From Aquificota bacterium (GTDB lineage Bacteria; Aquificota; Aquificia; Aquificales; Hydrogenothermaceae), in NCBI GenBank assembly GCA_013153795.1, contig JAADDV010000199.1, positions 1 through 10,201 of the forward strand: a stretch of DNA of 10,201 nt, read 5' to 3'. The notes beneath the pieces were generated by a model. It was given only the letters and a program-made list of their open reading frames with translations. It made no database searches and had not been told where the DNA came from. Position 1 is the stretch's first letter, and every line of letters starts with the position of its first letter. A program made the position numbers and the translations under genes. Below are positions 1 through 6,704 of this stretch, one piece after another.

Positions 1-1
1 T

Positions 2-37
2 AAAATAGTATCTACTGTATTGATAATAATACTGTGA
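2..37 (+). CDS. 3' end of an upstream pilus-operon gene (partial)
   Basis: An open frame enters from the left edge and ends at a TGA at 35-37; the visible residues are KIVSTVLIIIL. That TGA overlaps the GTG start of the next gene as GTGA, the usual 4-nt coupling overlap of co-transcribed genes, which is the main reason to call it coding. The other frames at the edge close quickly. In MSHA/type IV pilus operons the gene before the PilO/MshJ-like gene is often a PilN/MshI-like protein, but eleven residues cannot show that. Confidence 0.4.
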   Translation, partial: KIVSTVLIIIL

Positions 38-534
38 AAAAGATTTTTGTATATGCCCAAAATTACATAAAATATATAATATACTTTGGTTTAGTACTGT
101 CATGTGGTATCTTTTACATATTTTTTGACTTTATTAAAAGAATAGATAGCAAAACCCAAAAAGAGATAATTACCTTAAGAGAAGAACTAAAAGATTTAAA
201 AGAGATAAAGGAGTATCTATCTCAACTAAACACTTTTATAAAAGAAAAAGATATAAAGCAGATAAAAGAATCCCAAGCCCACAGTATTATTATCAATACA
301 GTAGATACTATTTTAAAGAATTTTGATGCAGTAGTAGTAGATGGACTTTCAAAAAGGAAAAATCACTACTACATAAAGCTAAAAATAACCCAAAAAATAA
401 CTCCAGAATTAAAAAACTTTATCGAAAAAACATTTACCAGTAACAGACCTATATACTCATACGAAGAACTCAAAATCGAAAATAACCAGTTATCAACAAT
501 AATTGAGCTAATACAACCATTTGTAGAGGATTAA
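34..534 (+). CDS. PilO/MshJ-like inner-membrane pilus assembly protein
   Basis: This 166-residue protein has a short cytoplasmic N-terminus, one membrane segment at about residues 13-33, and a charged helical coiled-coil stretch at about 37-75. A small alpha/beta C-terminal domain of about 90 residues follows. That layout (bitopic, coiled coil, periplasmic domain) is the one used by PilO and MshJ, which build the inner-membrane alignment complex of type IV pili. The call rests on layout and on its place ahead of a PilP/GspC-like gene and a secretin, not on a diagnostic motif. The start is a GTG that overlaps the upstream stop; no good Shine-Dalgarno is visible, so it probably relies on translational coupling. 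The next gene begins 1 nt after its stop. It could instead be an operon-specific protein without a named family. Confidence 0.6.
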   Translation: MKKIFVYAQNYIKYIIYFGLVLSCGIFYIFFDFIKRIDSKTQKEIITLREELKDLKEIKEYLSQLNTFIKEKDIKQIKESQAHSIIINTVDTILKNFDAVVVDGLSKRKNHYYIKLKITQKITPELKNFIEKTFTSNRPIYSYEELKIENNQLSTIIELIQPFVED

Positions 535-535
535 G

Positions 536-997
536 ATGAAAGATGTTTTACGGAGATTAAGACCAATATACATTTTTTTGTTAATGTTTCCTTTTCTGAT
601 TTTGGGAGTAATATTATTCTTCAAAAAAGATATAGAATCTCACATAACAGCCCAGATAGATAAGCTATTCTTAAAAACAACAGTACACAAAAAATACTCC
701 CCTTCTTTTGTTCTCAAAGAGTATAATCCTATAAGTTCCAAAACAGATTTGGTTTCTAAACTACTAATGCCATCTCCCCTAAAGCAAAAGAAAATAGTCT
801 ATTCAAACACAAAAGAAAGTATAGAAAATCTAAAGATAAACTTCATATACATAGGAAAAAATAAGTATGTGATAATAAACGGAATTTTGTACAAAGAAGG
901 AGATTTGATTTTAGGCAGATACAAAGTTGACCGAATAGAAAAAGGAAGAGTCAAAATTTCTAGGGGTTCTAATGAAAAATGGTTATATATATATTAA
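536..997 (+). CDS. PilP/MshK/GspC-like bitopic pilus assembly protein
   Basis: This 153-residue protein has an N-terminal membrane anchor at about residues 9-29, a low-complexity linker rich in K, S and P, and a small C-terminal beta domain at about 101-142. The C-terminal domain contains the pattern NGILYKEGDLILGRYKV followed by a short hydrophobic strand. That pattern, a residue-poor 'NG.....GD.....V..I....V' fold, is typical of the HR domain of GspC and of PilP and MshK. In those systems it docks the inner-membrane complex onto the N0 domain of the secretin. Here the secretin is the very next gene, which supports the assignment. The ATG is 1 nt after the previous stop. The end of the gene overlaps the secretin start by 19 nt, implying tight coupling. 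PilP is usually a lipoprotein; this protein has no lipobox, so GspC/MshK-like is the better description. Confidence 0.65.
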   Translation: MKDVLRRLRPIYIFLLMFPFLILGVILFFKKDIESHITAQIDKLFLKTTVHKKYSPSFVLKEYNPISSKTDLVSKLLMPSPLKQKKIVYSNTKESIENLKINFIYIGKNKYVIINGILYKEGDLILGRYKVDRIEKGRVKISRGSNEKWLYIY

Positions 998-2493
998 CAG
1001 CCTTGTCTGTATTGATTTTTGGTTGTGCAGAAAAAACAAAAGAAGTCAATAAAAATATACCTCCACCTCCTTCTAAAACAGAGATAGAAAAACCTGTAGT
1101 TCTTTTAAAACCCCAAACAAAACCTATTATCTTAAAAAAGAAACCCACTCTAAAAAAATACGACATTTTCAAAGGAAAGTTTTTTACATTTAGCGCTAAT
1201 GAAGCTCCGTTATCTACAGTTTTGTACGCTATATCGAAAGATACAAACCTAAACATAATTATATCTCCACAAGTAGATAAAAACATAACAATCACCGCAA
1301 ATTTTAACAAAACCCCTCTAAAATACGCCCTTGATATTATTATGAAACTCACTGGTTTATACTATGAGACAGTAGGAAACACAATAATAATAAAAGAGCT
1401 TCAGACCAAAACCTTCAAAATACCTTTTATATATACAGCTTCAAACTACAGAGCCTCTTTAGGAGGAGATGTTCTTGGAACTGCTCTAACAATGGGAATG
1501 ACCACAGGAGGAAGTGGAGGCAGAGTAAGAACATCTATAGGAGGTGCTAGCTCCTCAAACCTTACAGGTGGATACTCTCTAGAGTACCAAACCCCAGAAG
1601 AAAGTGCAGACTTTTATTCAGTAGTAGAAAAAAATATTAAAAGTCTTCTGTCCCAAAAAGGAAAATATGTATTTAACAAAACATCAGGAATACTGATAAT
1701 AACAGATAGAAAACAGAACATAGACTTAGTCTCAAAGTACATAAAAAAATTAAAAAAAGAACTCCAAAAACAAGTACTAATAGAAGCTAGAATAATAGAG
1801 GTACAACTTTCAGATGAGTATCAGTTTGGAGTAGATTGGTCAATACTAATAGAAGACATACTAAAAACTGGAGCAAACCTTACCATATCTCAAACATTAG
1901 CATTAAACAGTGGAGCAGGAGCAATATCTATACAAGGAAGTAACTTTAACACTCTTATAAATGCCCTAAAAAAAGTAGGAGAAGTTAAGACATTAGCAAA
2001 CCCAAGAATAAGAGTTCTAAATGGGCAAAGTGCCTTAATATCTACTGGAAAGATAGTGCCATTTTGGGAAAAACAGATACAAACCATAGCCACCCAATAT
2101 GTAACCCAACAAGTCTCCTTTATAAGAAGTAGCGTCTTAGATGGAATACTACTAGGAGTTACTGTCCACATAGACGAAAACAAAAATATAACAATGAATA
2201 TCATTCCAGTCTCATCAAGACTAGAAGGGGTAAAACAGCTGAAGCAGGACAACCAAGTGGTAGCCGAAGCTCCTATCGTAAACATAAAAGAAACAGGCAC
2301 AATAATAAAGGCAAAAGATGGAGATATGATAATAATAGGAGGGCTAATTAGCGAAGACGTACAAAAATTAGATGAAATGGTACCAAAACTTTCATCTTTA
2401 AAATATGTAGGAGGACTTTTTAGACAGAAAATTCGAAAAAAAGTAAAAAAAGAGCTAATTATATTTTTAAAACCCAAAATAGTAGGTTTCTAA
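979..2493 (+). CDS. mshL: Type IV pilus / MSHA-type outer-membrane secretin
   Basis: This 504-residue protein is a secretin, the gated outer-membrane channel through which the pilus leaves the cell. It begins with a signal peptide ending in IFGC, so Cys16 is a likely lipidation site, although Phe at -2 is atypical for a lipobox. A Pro/Lys-rich linker runs to about residue 60 and an N0/STN domain lies at about 65-139. A Gly/Ser-rich segment follows at 161-200, then an N1-like domain to about 260. The secretin barrel domain covers about 330-504 and includes the signature VPKLSSLKYVGGLF at 468-481. The order N0, Gly-rich segment, 'YQTPEESADFYSVVEKNI' type region and barrel resembles MshL more than the longer PilQ, because there are no AMIN domains. 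It overlaps the upstream gene by 19 nt, and the next gene starts 1 nt after its stop. Confidence 0.9.
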   Translation: MVIYILTALSVLIFGCAEKTKEVNKNIPPPPSKTEIEKPVVLLKPQTKPIILKKKPTLKKYDIFKGKFFTFSANEAPLSTVLYAISKDTNLNIIISPQVDKNITITANFNKTPLKYALDIIMKLTGLYYETVGNTIIIKELQTKTFKIPFIYTASNYRASLGGDVLGTALTMGMTTGGSGGRVRTSIGGASSSNLTGGYSLEYQTPEESADFYSVVEKNIKSLLSQKGKYVFNKTSGILIITDRKQNIDLVSKYIKKLKKELQKQVLIEARIIEVQLSDEYQFGVDWSILIEDILKTGANLTISQTLALNSGAGAISIQGSNFNTLINALKKVGEVKTLANPRIRVLNGQSALISTGKIVPFWEKQIQTIATQYVTQQVSFIRSSVLDGILLGVTVHIDENKNITMNIIPVSSRLEGVKQLKQDNQVVAEAPIVNIKETGTIIKAKDGDMIIIGGLISEDVQKLDEMVPKLSSLKYVGGLFRQKIRKKVKKELIIFLKPKIVGF

Positions 2494-2494
2494 G

Positions 2495-3466
2495 ATGAGT
2501 ATGTTAATACAAGCCTTAGAAAACTTAGAAAAACAAAACAAAAAATATACCTCTAATCCTAATGTGGATTTTTTCTTAATATCAAAACAAAAGAAAAACT
2601 CAAAAGAAAAAAGAAAAATACTAGTATTATTGAGTATAACTAGTTTAATCACCGGAATAGCAGTCGCAACCATAAACATATACAGCTACCAGCATACGAG
2701 AACTATAGATTTCCCAAAATCGCCACCCCAAAAAGTATCACCCCCCCAAAAAAGTATGCCTCCAGTTCAACAGACAAACATAATAGATATTCCTGTACCA
2801 GCAAGCTATCCAATAGAAGAGCTGTCAATAACAGAAAAAGAGTTTATCCCACTAAACCAAATAAAAATAACATTCCCAAACCACCCAATCCCTGTAGAAA
2901 AACACAATCTCCAAGAAAACACACAAAAAGATATAGATTCTACATTCTTGTCCTTAGTATGGTTAGCCGAAGAAAGTTATAACCAAAAAAATATAGAAGG
3001 CAGCCTAAGATATTACCAGCAAGCATATAACCTAAAAAAAGATGAAGATATACTCCAAAACATAATCCTAATACTTATAGACCTAAATAAATCAAATCTA
3101 GCCCTAGAAAAGATAAAAGATATTTCTTCACTAGAGAGAGTTTACGAGGTAATACTCTATGCTATAGAGAACAACCACATAGAGTTAGCAAAAAAGATGC
3201 TCCTTAGATACATTCCTTTTGATACAAATGGAGACTTTTTCTATCTTGCCGGTTATCTATATGAACTTAGCCAAAACTATCAAAAAGCATTAGAATATTA
3301 TAGAAAAGCTTACTTTAAAAACCAAAAAGACCAATACTTTATGTATGCATATGCAAGAATATTAGAGATAAATAATGAGTATACACAAGCAGAAAAGATT
3401 TTTCGAGAGCTAAAAAGCATAGAAAACTTAGACCCAAATATAAAACATATCATCTCAAGGTTATAA
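2495..3466 (+). CDS. MshN-like membrane-anchored TPR protein
   Basis: This 323-residue protein has an N-terminus (MSMLIQALENLEKQ) like that of MshN and related proteins, then a membrane segment at about 41-63. A proline-rich spacer follows at about 73-135. The C-terminal half is helical, with tetratricopeptide-type repeats at about 151-181, 246-278 and 281-311; YNQKNIEGSLRYYQQAYNL and NYQKALEYYRKAYFKNQ show the TPR spacing. The cytoplasmic tail would be short and the TPRs periplasmic. In MSHA-type systems such a protein sits beside the secretin and is thought to help assemble or connect it; here it directly follows the secretin gene with a 1-nt gap. Function is inferred from architecture and position. 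The run of C and A at 2741-2756 is a homopolymer-rich spot but the frame stays open. Confidence 0.65.
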   Translation: MSMLIQALENLEKQNKKYTSNPNVDFFLISKQKKNSKEKRKILVLLSITSLITGIAVATINIYSYQHTRTIDFPKSPPQKVSPPQKSMPPVQQTNIIDIPVPASYPIEELSITEKEFIPLNQIKITFPNHPIPVEKHNLQENTQKDIDSTFLSLVWLAEESYNQKNIEGSLRYYQQAYNLKKDEDILQNIILILIDLNKSNLALEKIKDISSLERVYEVILYAIENNHIELAKKMLLRYIPFDTNGDFFYLAGYLYELSQNYQKALEYYRKAYFKNQKDQYFMYAYARILEINNEYTQAEKIFRELKSIENLDPNIKHIISRL

Positions 3467-3469
3467 ACC

Positions 3470-4543
3470 ATGAAAAAAGGAATGACCCTTATAGAGTTAG
3501 CAATAATCCTTGTTATCATAGGAATACTTCTTAGTATCGGAGTATCTATTTTAGCCGTTATGATAAAACATCAAAAACTAAAAGAAACCAAGAACATGGT
3601 ACAAACCCTGTGCGAAACTGTAAAATCCTATGCCATAACCAACAAAACACTACCTTCATCTATCCAGAATTTAGGAGTAAAGACCAAAGACCCTTACGGA
3701 CAGGACATAAAATATGTATACGCATTGGGAGCTGATACAAACAATATATGTGAAAATGACCCAACATCATGGGTAAACCTTACAGATAAAGGAAATTTTA
3801 AAAATAAAGTACTCTTTTTGATATACAGCATTTCAGAAAATAGACATGATGATACTTTCGATAGAAATGTTTATGAAATAAAACCATCAGGAGCATTTTA
3901 TAACGGATATGAATATGACGATATAACATGCTATATAGACATAAACACGATTCGTAAAAAAGCATGTTCACCGCTAGAGATAACCACCCAAAGCCTACCA
4001 AAAGGTATACAGTTTCTATCCTACCCTCCTACTACAATAACCGCTTCTGCACAAAATATAACCTGTGATATAACAGGACTCCCCAGAAAATTAGTGCCTT
4101 CTAACTGTTCTATATCTGGAGTACCTTTAGACGCAGGAGCTTTTCAAGTAAACGTATCTGTAACAGACAACATAGGAAGAACATCAACTAGGACTTTTGG
4201 TTTGGTAATACAGCCTAACCCAGTTCAAATCACAACCCCTTATCTCCCCTATGCTTACAAAAACAAAAGCTATAGCATATCTTTGACAGCTATTGGAGGT
4301 TCTGGACAGTACATATGGGAAATTATTTCAGGAGTACTTCCATCAGGTCTCACATTTTTAAATGGGAAAATCTACGGAACACCAACACAGACAGGTAGTT
4401 TTGATATAACAATACAGGCGAAAGATGCTATCTATTATGACAGATTAAACAACTATTCATTTGATACCAAAAATCTATCTATCTCTGTTTTAGAAGCACC
4501 AAACACAGATGAAGAAAAAGAAATAGAACTCGAAAAAAACTGA
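3470..4543 (+). CDS. Minor prepilin fused to two Ig-like domains
   Basis: This 357-residue protein opens with a class III prepilin leader, MKKG|MTLIEL, with cleavage after Gly4 and the key Glu at position +5 (Glu9). A hydrophobic helix of about 22 residues follows, so it should be processed by prepilin peptidase and enter the pilus. The pilin head spans about residues 35-165 and has a DPYGQDIKYVY motif like the DPWG...Y loop of GspG-type major pseudopilins. The C-terminal half holds two putative-Ig (He_PIG-like) modules. The first is at about 170-250 with SGVPLDAGAFQVNVSVTD; the second is at about 252-345 with LPSGLTFLNGKIYGTPTQTGSFDITIQAKD. Two extra beta modules make the protein about twice the usual pilin length and suggest a surface-exposed adhesive subunit. 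It starts 3 nt after the TPR gene and ends the pilus run. The final residues are acidic and low-complexity. Confidence 0.82.
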   Translation: MKKGMTLIELAIILVIIGILLSIGVSILAVMIKHQKLKETKNMVQTLCETVKSYAITNKTLPSSIQNLGVKTKDPYGQDIKYVYALGADTNNICENDPTSWVNLTDKGNFKNKVLFLIYSISENRHDDTFDRNVYEIKPSGAFYNGYEYDDITCYIDINTIRKKACSPLEITTQSLPKGIQFLSYPPTTITASAQNITCDITGLPRKLVPSNCSISGVPLDAGAFQVNVSVTDNIGRTSTRTFGLVIQPNPVQITTPYLPYAYKNKSYSISLTAIGGSGQYIWEIISGVLPSGLTFLNGKIYGTPTQTGSFDITIQAKDAIYYDRLNNYSFDTKNLSISVLEAPNTDEEKEIELEKN

Positions 4544-4603
4544 TATAAATCCTGTCAGGAAAATCAACCAAAATCAGTTTATATTTAATATTACTTCTTT
4601 TTT
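4537..4603 (+). repeat. Inverted repeat with following T-run in the gap after the pilus operon
   Basis: AAACTGAT at 4537-4544, which includes the prepilin stop codon, is exactly complementary to ATCAGTTT at 4573-4580. The 28-nt loop contains a small CCTG-T-CAGG palindrome. Six T residues follow at 4598-4603, and the ribosome binding site of the next gene comes right after. This could be a weak or leaky terminator, or an mRNA processing structure, separating the pilus genes from the nuclease/CARF pair. The stem is AT-rich and the T-run is 18 nt away, so it is not a textbook terminator. I see no convincing promoter in the 71-nt gap. Confidence 0.35.
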
Positions 4604-4614
4604 GGGAGGGATTT

Positions 4615-5274
4615 ATGGAACAAACATCAGTATATATATTTTTGGTAGTTCTTTTTATATTTATAATCACTTCAGTAATATTTTTTCTAAAACTGAAAAA
4701 CCAGCAAAAAATCCTCCAGCTAATCCAGCAAGAAAAAGAAAAACTCCAAAAAGAAAAAGAACAGACCCAGCAAGAGTTAAACCAAATTTTAAAAAATATC
4801 AGCGATACCATAAATCAAAAAGTAGAAGAGTACAAACAAAAAGACAAAGTTCAGCTAGAGTCACAGCTTAAAAAAATCTTTGAGCAAGAGTTAAAAAACA
4901 AGTTTGAAGAATGGAAAAGAAAAGAAGAGAGAAAAATCAGAGAAGACTCAATAAAAAAATCAACAGCCACAATTCTTGGAAAAGTTGGAGAACATCTTGC
5001 ACCACTTTTGATTTTTGATGAACACGGAATAAACCCAAAAGACCTTAGATTTATAGGAACTCCCATAGATTTTATAGCTTTTAAAGGTTTAGAGGACAAA
5101 AATTATGATGAACTTGAAATACTTTTAATTGAAGTAAAAACAGGCAAAAAAGCAAGACTCACAGAAAGAGAAAAAGCCATTCAAAAAGCTATTAAAGAAA
5201 AAAGAATAAGCTGGATAACCTTTAACACATTAACAACCCTTGAAAAACTAAACAGGCAAAAGGAGGTAATTTGA
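4615..5274 (+). CDS. Membrane-anchored coiled-coil PD-(D/E)XK nuclease (Holliday junction resolvase-related)
   Basis: This 219-residue protein has one N-terminal membrane segment at about residues 5-26 and a long Lys/Glu/Gln-rich coiled coil at about 27-112. A PD-(D/E)XK nuclease core follows at about 115-205. The catalytic pattern is visible: Glu126 in GKVGEHLAPLL, Asp152 in GTPIDFIAF and the Glu173-Val-Lys175 pair in LLIEVKTGKKARLT. Anchor, coiled coil and core in this order match the family described as endonucleases related to archaeal Holliday junction resolvases (Pfam Endonuc_Holl, from memory). The substrate is not known to me; DNA near the membrane is inferred. The start is set by GGGAGGG at 4604-4610, close upstream of the ATG. 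Its TGA shares its last base with the ATG of the CARF-HEPN gene, so the two are translationally coupled. Being membrane-bound, it could cut incoming or membrane-associated DNA. Confidence 0.8.
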   Translation: MEQTSVYIFLVVLFIFIITSVIFFLKLKNQQKILQLIQQEKEKLQKEKEQTQQELNQILKNISDTINQKVEEYKQKDKVQLESQLKKIFEQELKNKFEEWKRKEERKIREDSIKKSTATILGKVGEHLAPLLIFDEHGINPKDLRFIGTPIDFIAFKGLEDKNYDELEILLIEVKTGKKARLTEREKAIQKAIKEKRISWITFNTLTTLEKLNRQKEVI

Positions 5275-5276
5275 TG
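5261..5276 (+). promoter_or_regulatory. Ribosome binding site deciding the start of the CARF-HEPN gene
   Basis: A perfect AGGAGG lies at 5261-5266, inside the end of the nuclease gene. It is 7 nt from the ATG at 5274 and only 4 nt from an in-frame TTG at 5271. Spacing and codon favour the ATG, giving a protein of 419 residues and a TGATG stop/start junction. It is the strongest Shine-Dalgarno in the window, so the CARF-HEPN protein may be translated well from this message. Confidence 0.8.
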
Positions 5277-6533
5277 AAAGTTTTAATAACAATAATAGGG
5301 AAAGGCTCACCAAAAAGAGATAAAACAGGAAACATACTAAAAGATAAAACTGGAAAGCAAATATTTGACTATTTTGAAACGACATATCAACTAGAAGACA
5401 TAATAAAAAAAAGCAAACTCTCTTCAGTAGTAATAAAAGAAAAAGTAAAACCAGACAAAATCTATGTTATGGGAACTACAGAATCCTTATGGAAGCTTGC
5501 AGATGAGCTTATAGGAGATTATGAAAAAGTTATCATTCCATTTGGAACGAACCACGAAGAATTTTGGCAAATATTTGATGCGTTAGCAGGACTTGATGTA
5601 GAAAACAAAGAGATATATCTAGATTTAACCCATGGATTTAGGTCTATTCCACTTTTTATATCTACAGTTATGAACTTCTTTGAAAAAGTAAAAAATGCCA
5701 AAATCAAAGGTGTTTATTATGGAATGTTTGAGGTTGCCAAAGAAATAAAACCAATAATAGATATGCTTCCAATACTAGAAATGAACCAATGGATTGAAGG
5801 TTTTACACTATTCAAAGAATACGGAGATAGTAGAAAAATATCAAATCTAATAGATGATAAACTTAAAGAATTTTCCATCGAAGAGAGGAAAAGACTTTCT
5901 AAATTAAACTCACTTCCAAAAGTTTTATCAAAATCTGCAAATGCTTTTGGATTTACTGCGTTAGAATTTTACATAAAATCTCTGCAAGACATCACAGACA
6001 TAGCTAAAAATTTGCAAACAATCCCAAAAAACCTAAAAGCGATAGAATTTCTAATAGAAGATATAAAAGACTCATCACAGATTTTTAAAGGTATACAAAA
6101 ACAGTGGCAAAAACAGTTAAAACTTGCAGAAATCTACTTTGATAAAAACAGGTATTCCCAGTCTCTAACAGCGCTAAGAGAGAGCCTACTTACATTTATT
6201 TTGGAAGAGAACGAGCTTGAATGGGACAATGAAAAATTAAGAGAAAAAGCCTTAGGAAAACTTATAAAAGAAGACACTGAAAGAATGGATAAAAAAGAAA
6301 AACCTAAAACTTTCCCAAAAGAAATATTGGTTTTGCTAAATCAAACAAAAGATTTGAGAAACAAATCTAATCACGGTTTTATAGGAAAAAGTTCCAGTGA
6401 AGCAGAAATCAATCAATCCATAGAAAAACTTCAAAATTACATAAAAGAAGCAAAAGAACTTCTCTTTACAATAAACATAAAATCTCAAAAGCTGAAAAAT
6501 AAAATAATAGAAAGTTTGTCAGCGAATTTTTAA
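5274..6533 (+). CDS. csx1: CARF-HEPN ribonuclease, CRISPR-associated DxTHG/TM1812 (Csx1-like) family
   Basis: This 419-residue protein has an N-terminal Rossmann-like CARF domain at about 1-175 and a C-terminal HEPN domain at about 285-400. The CARF domain starts with MKVLITIIGKG and carries the hallmark DLTHGFRSIP at 117-126, the DxTHG motif of this CRISPR-associated group. The HEPN catalytic motif is complete: Arg362-Asn-Lys-Ser-Asn-His367 in LRNKSNHGF, i.e. RNxxxH. Family members sense cyclic oligoadenylate made by type III CRISPR complexes and then degrade RNA non-specifically in the cytoplasm; all key residues are present, so it should be active. There is no Cas10, Csm/Cmr gene or array in the window, so the ligand source lies elsewhere or is not CRISPR. 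Translation is coupled to the membrane nuclease gene upstream. I use csx1 as the umbrella name; the subfamily may be labelled differently. Confidence 0.88.
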   Translation: MKVLITIIGKGSPKRDKTGNILKDKTGKQIFDYFETTYQLEDIIKKSKLSSVVIKEKVKPDKIYVMGTTESLWKLADELIGDYEKVIIPFGTNHEEFWQIFDALAGLDVENKEIYLDLTHGFRSIPLFISTVMNFFEKVKNAKIKGVYYGMFEVAKEIKPIIDMLPILEMNQWIEGFTLFKEYGDSRKISNLIDDKLKEFSIEERKRLSKLNSLPKVLSKSANAFGFTALEFYIKSLQDITDIAKNLQTIPKNLKAIEFLIEDIKDSSQIFKGIQKQWQKQLKLAEIYFDKNRYSQSLTALRESLLTFILEENELEWDNEKLREKALGKLIKEDTERMDKKEKPKTFPKEILVLLNQTKDLRNKSNHGFIGKSSSEAEINQSIEKLQNYIKEAKELLFTINIKSQKLKNKIIESLSANF

Positions 6534-6551
6534 AACTAAGACATAATATAT

Positions 6552-6632
6552 TTTATAAGCCCCGTATAAAAGCTCTGACGCAACAATGCTTGGCAGAACC
6601 ACTTTATTATCATCTGTATCAATTTCTTTTTT
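6552..6632 (-). pseudogene. Fragment of a VapC-type PIN toxin gene
   Basis: Reading the minus strand from 6632 to 6552 gives 27 open codons. The last 17 read VLPSIVASELLYGAYK, a near-consensus match to the second conserved block of VapC toxins, where the Glu of 'xxSELLYGAxKS' is a catalytic acid. The frame is closed by TAG just upstream. Downstream it loses similarity at the 3' end of the CARF-HEPN gene, so neither the N-terminal Asp block nor the C-terminal half remains. It is also slightly richer in G and C than its surroundings. It is a relic that cannot make a working toxin. Its junction with the csx1-like gene marks a past rearrangement point. Confidence 0.7.
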
Positions 6633-6646
6633 CTATTACAAAACCC

Positions 6647-6703
6647 TTGACAATTTAATTATTCTTTTTAAATTATTCTAAGGGAATAACCCTAAGAGGA
6701 TAA
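6647..6703 (+). promoter_or_regulatory. Promoter and leader of the first ATPase gene
   Basis: A perfect -35 box TTGACA at 6647-6652 is followed after 16 nt by TAAATT at 6669-6674 as -10. The leader holds two near-identical 12-mers, CTAAGGGAATAA at 6678-6689 and CTAAGAGGATAA at 6692-6703 (10 of 12 equal, 14 nt apart). The second contains the working Shine-Dalgarno AGAGGA at 6695-6700. The duplication could be a regulator or translational operator site, or chance. The promoter shows that this gene is transcribed independently of the CARF-HEPN gene. Confidence 0.6.
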
Positions 6704-6704
6704 A

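Noticed and set aside
969..1352. 127-codon open frame on the minus strand
   Set aside because: It lies wholly over the secretin gene, has a Phe/Ile/Val-rich composition typical of an antisense shadow, and lacks a ribosome binding site.
1890..2477. 195-codon open frame on the minus strand
   Set aside because: It is antisense to the conserved secretin domain, which is the certain gene here; the composition is Phe/Ser/Ile-rich with no recognisable domain.
4602..4871. 89-codon open frame on the + strand overlapping the nuclease start
   Set aside because: It is out of frame with the nuclease gene and Lys/Arg-rich from the A-rich coiled-coil codons; the GGGAGGG site and membrane segment support the frame starting at 4615.
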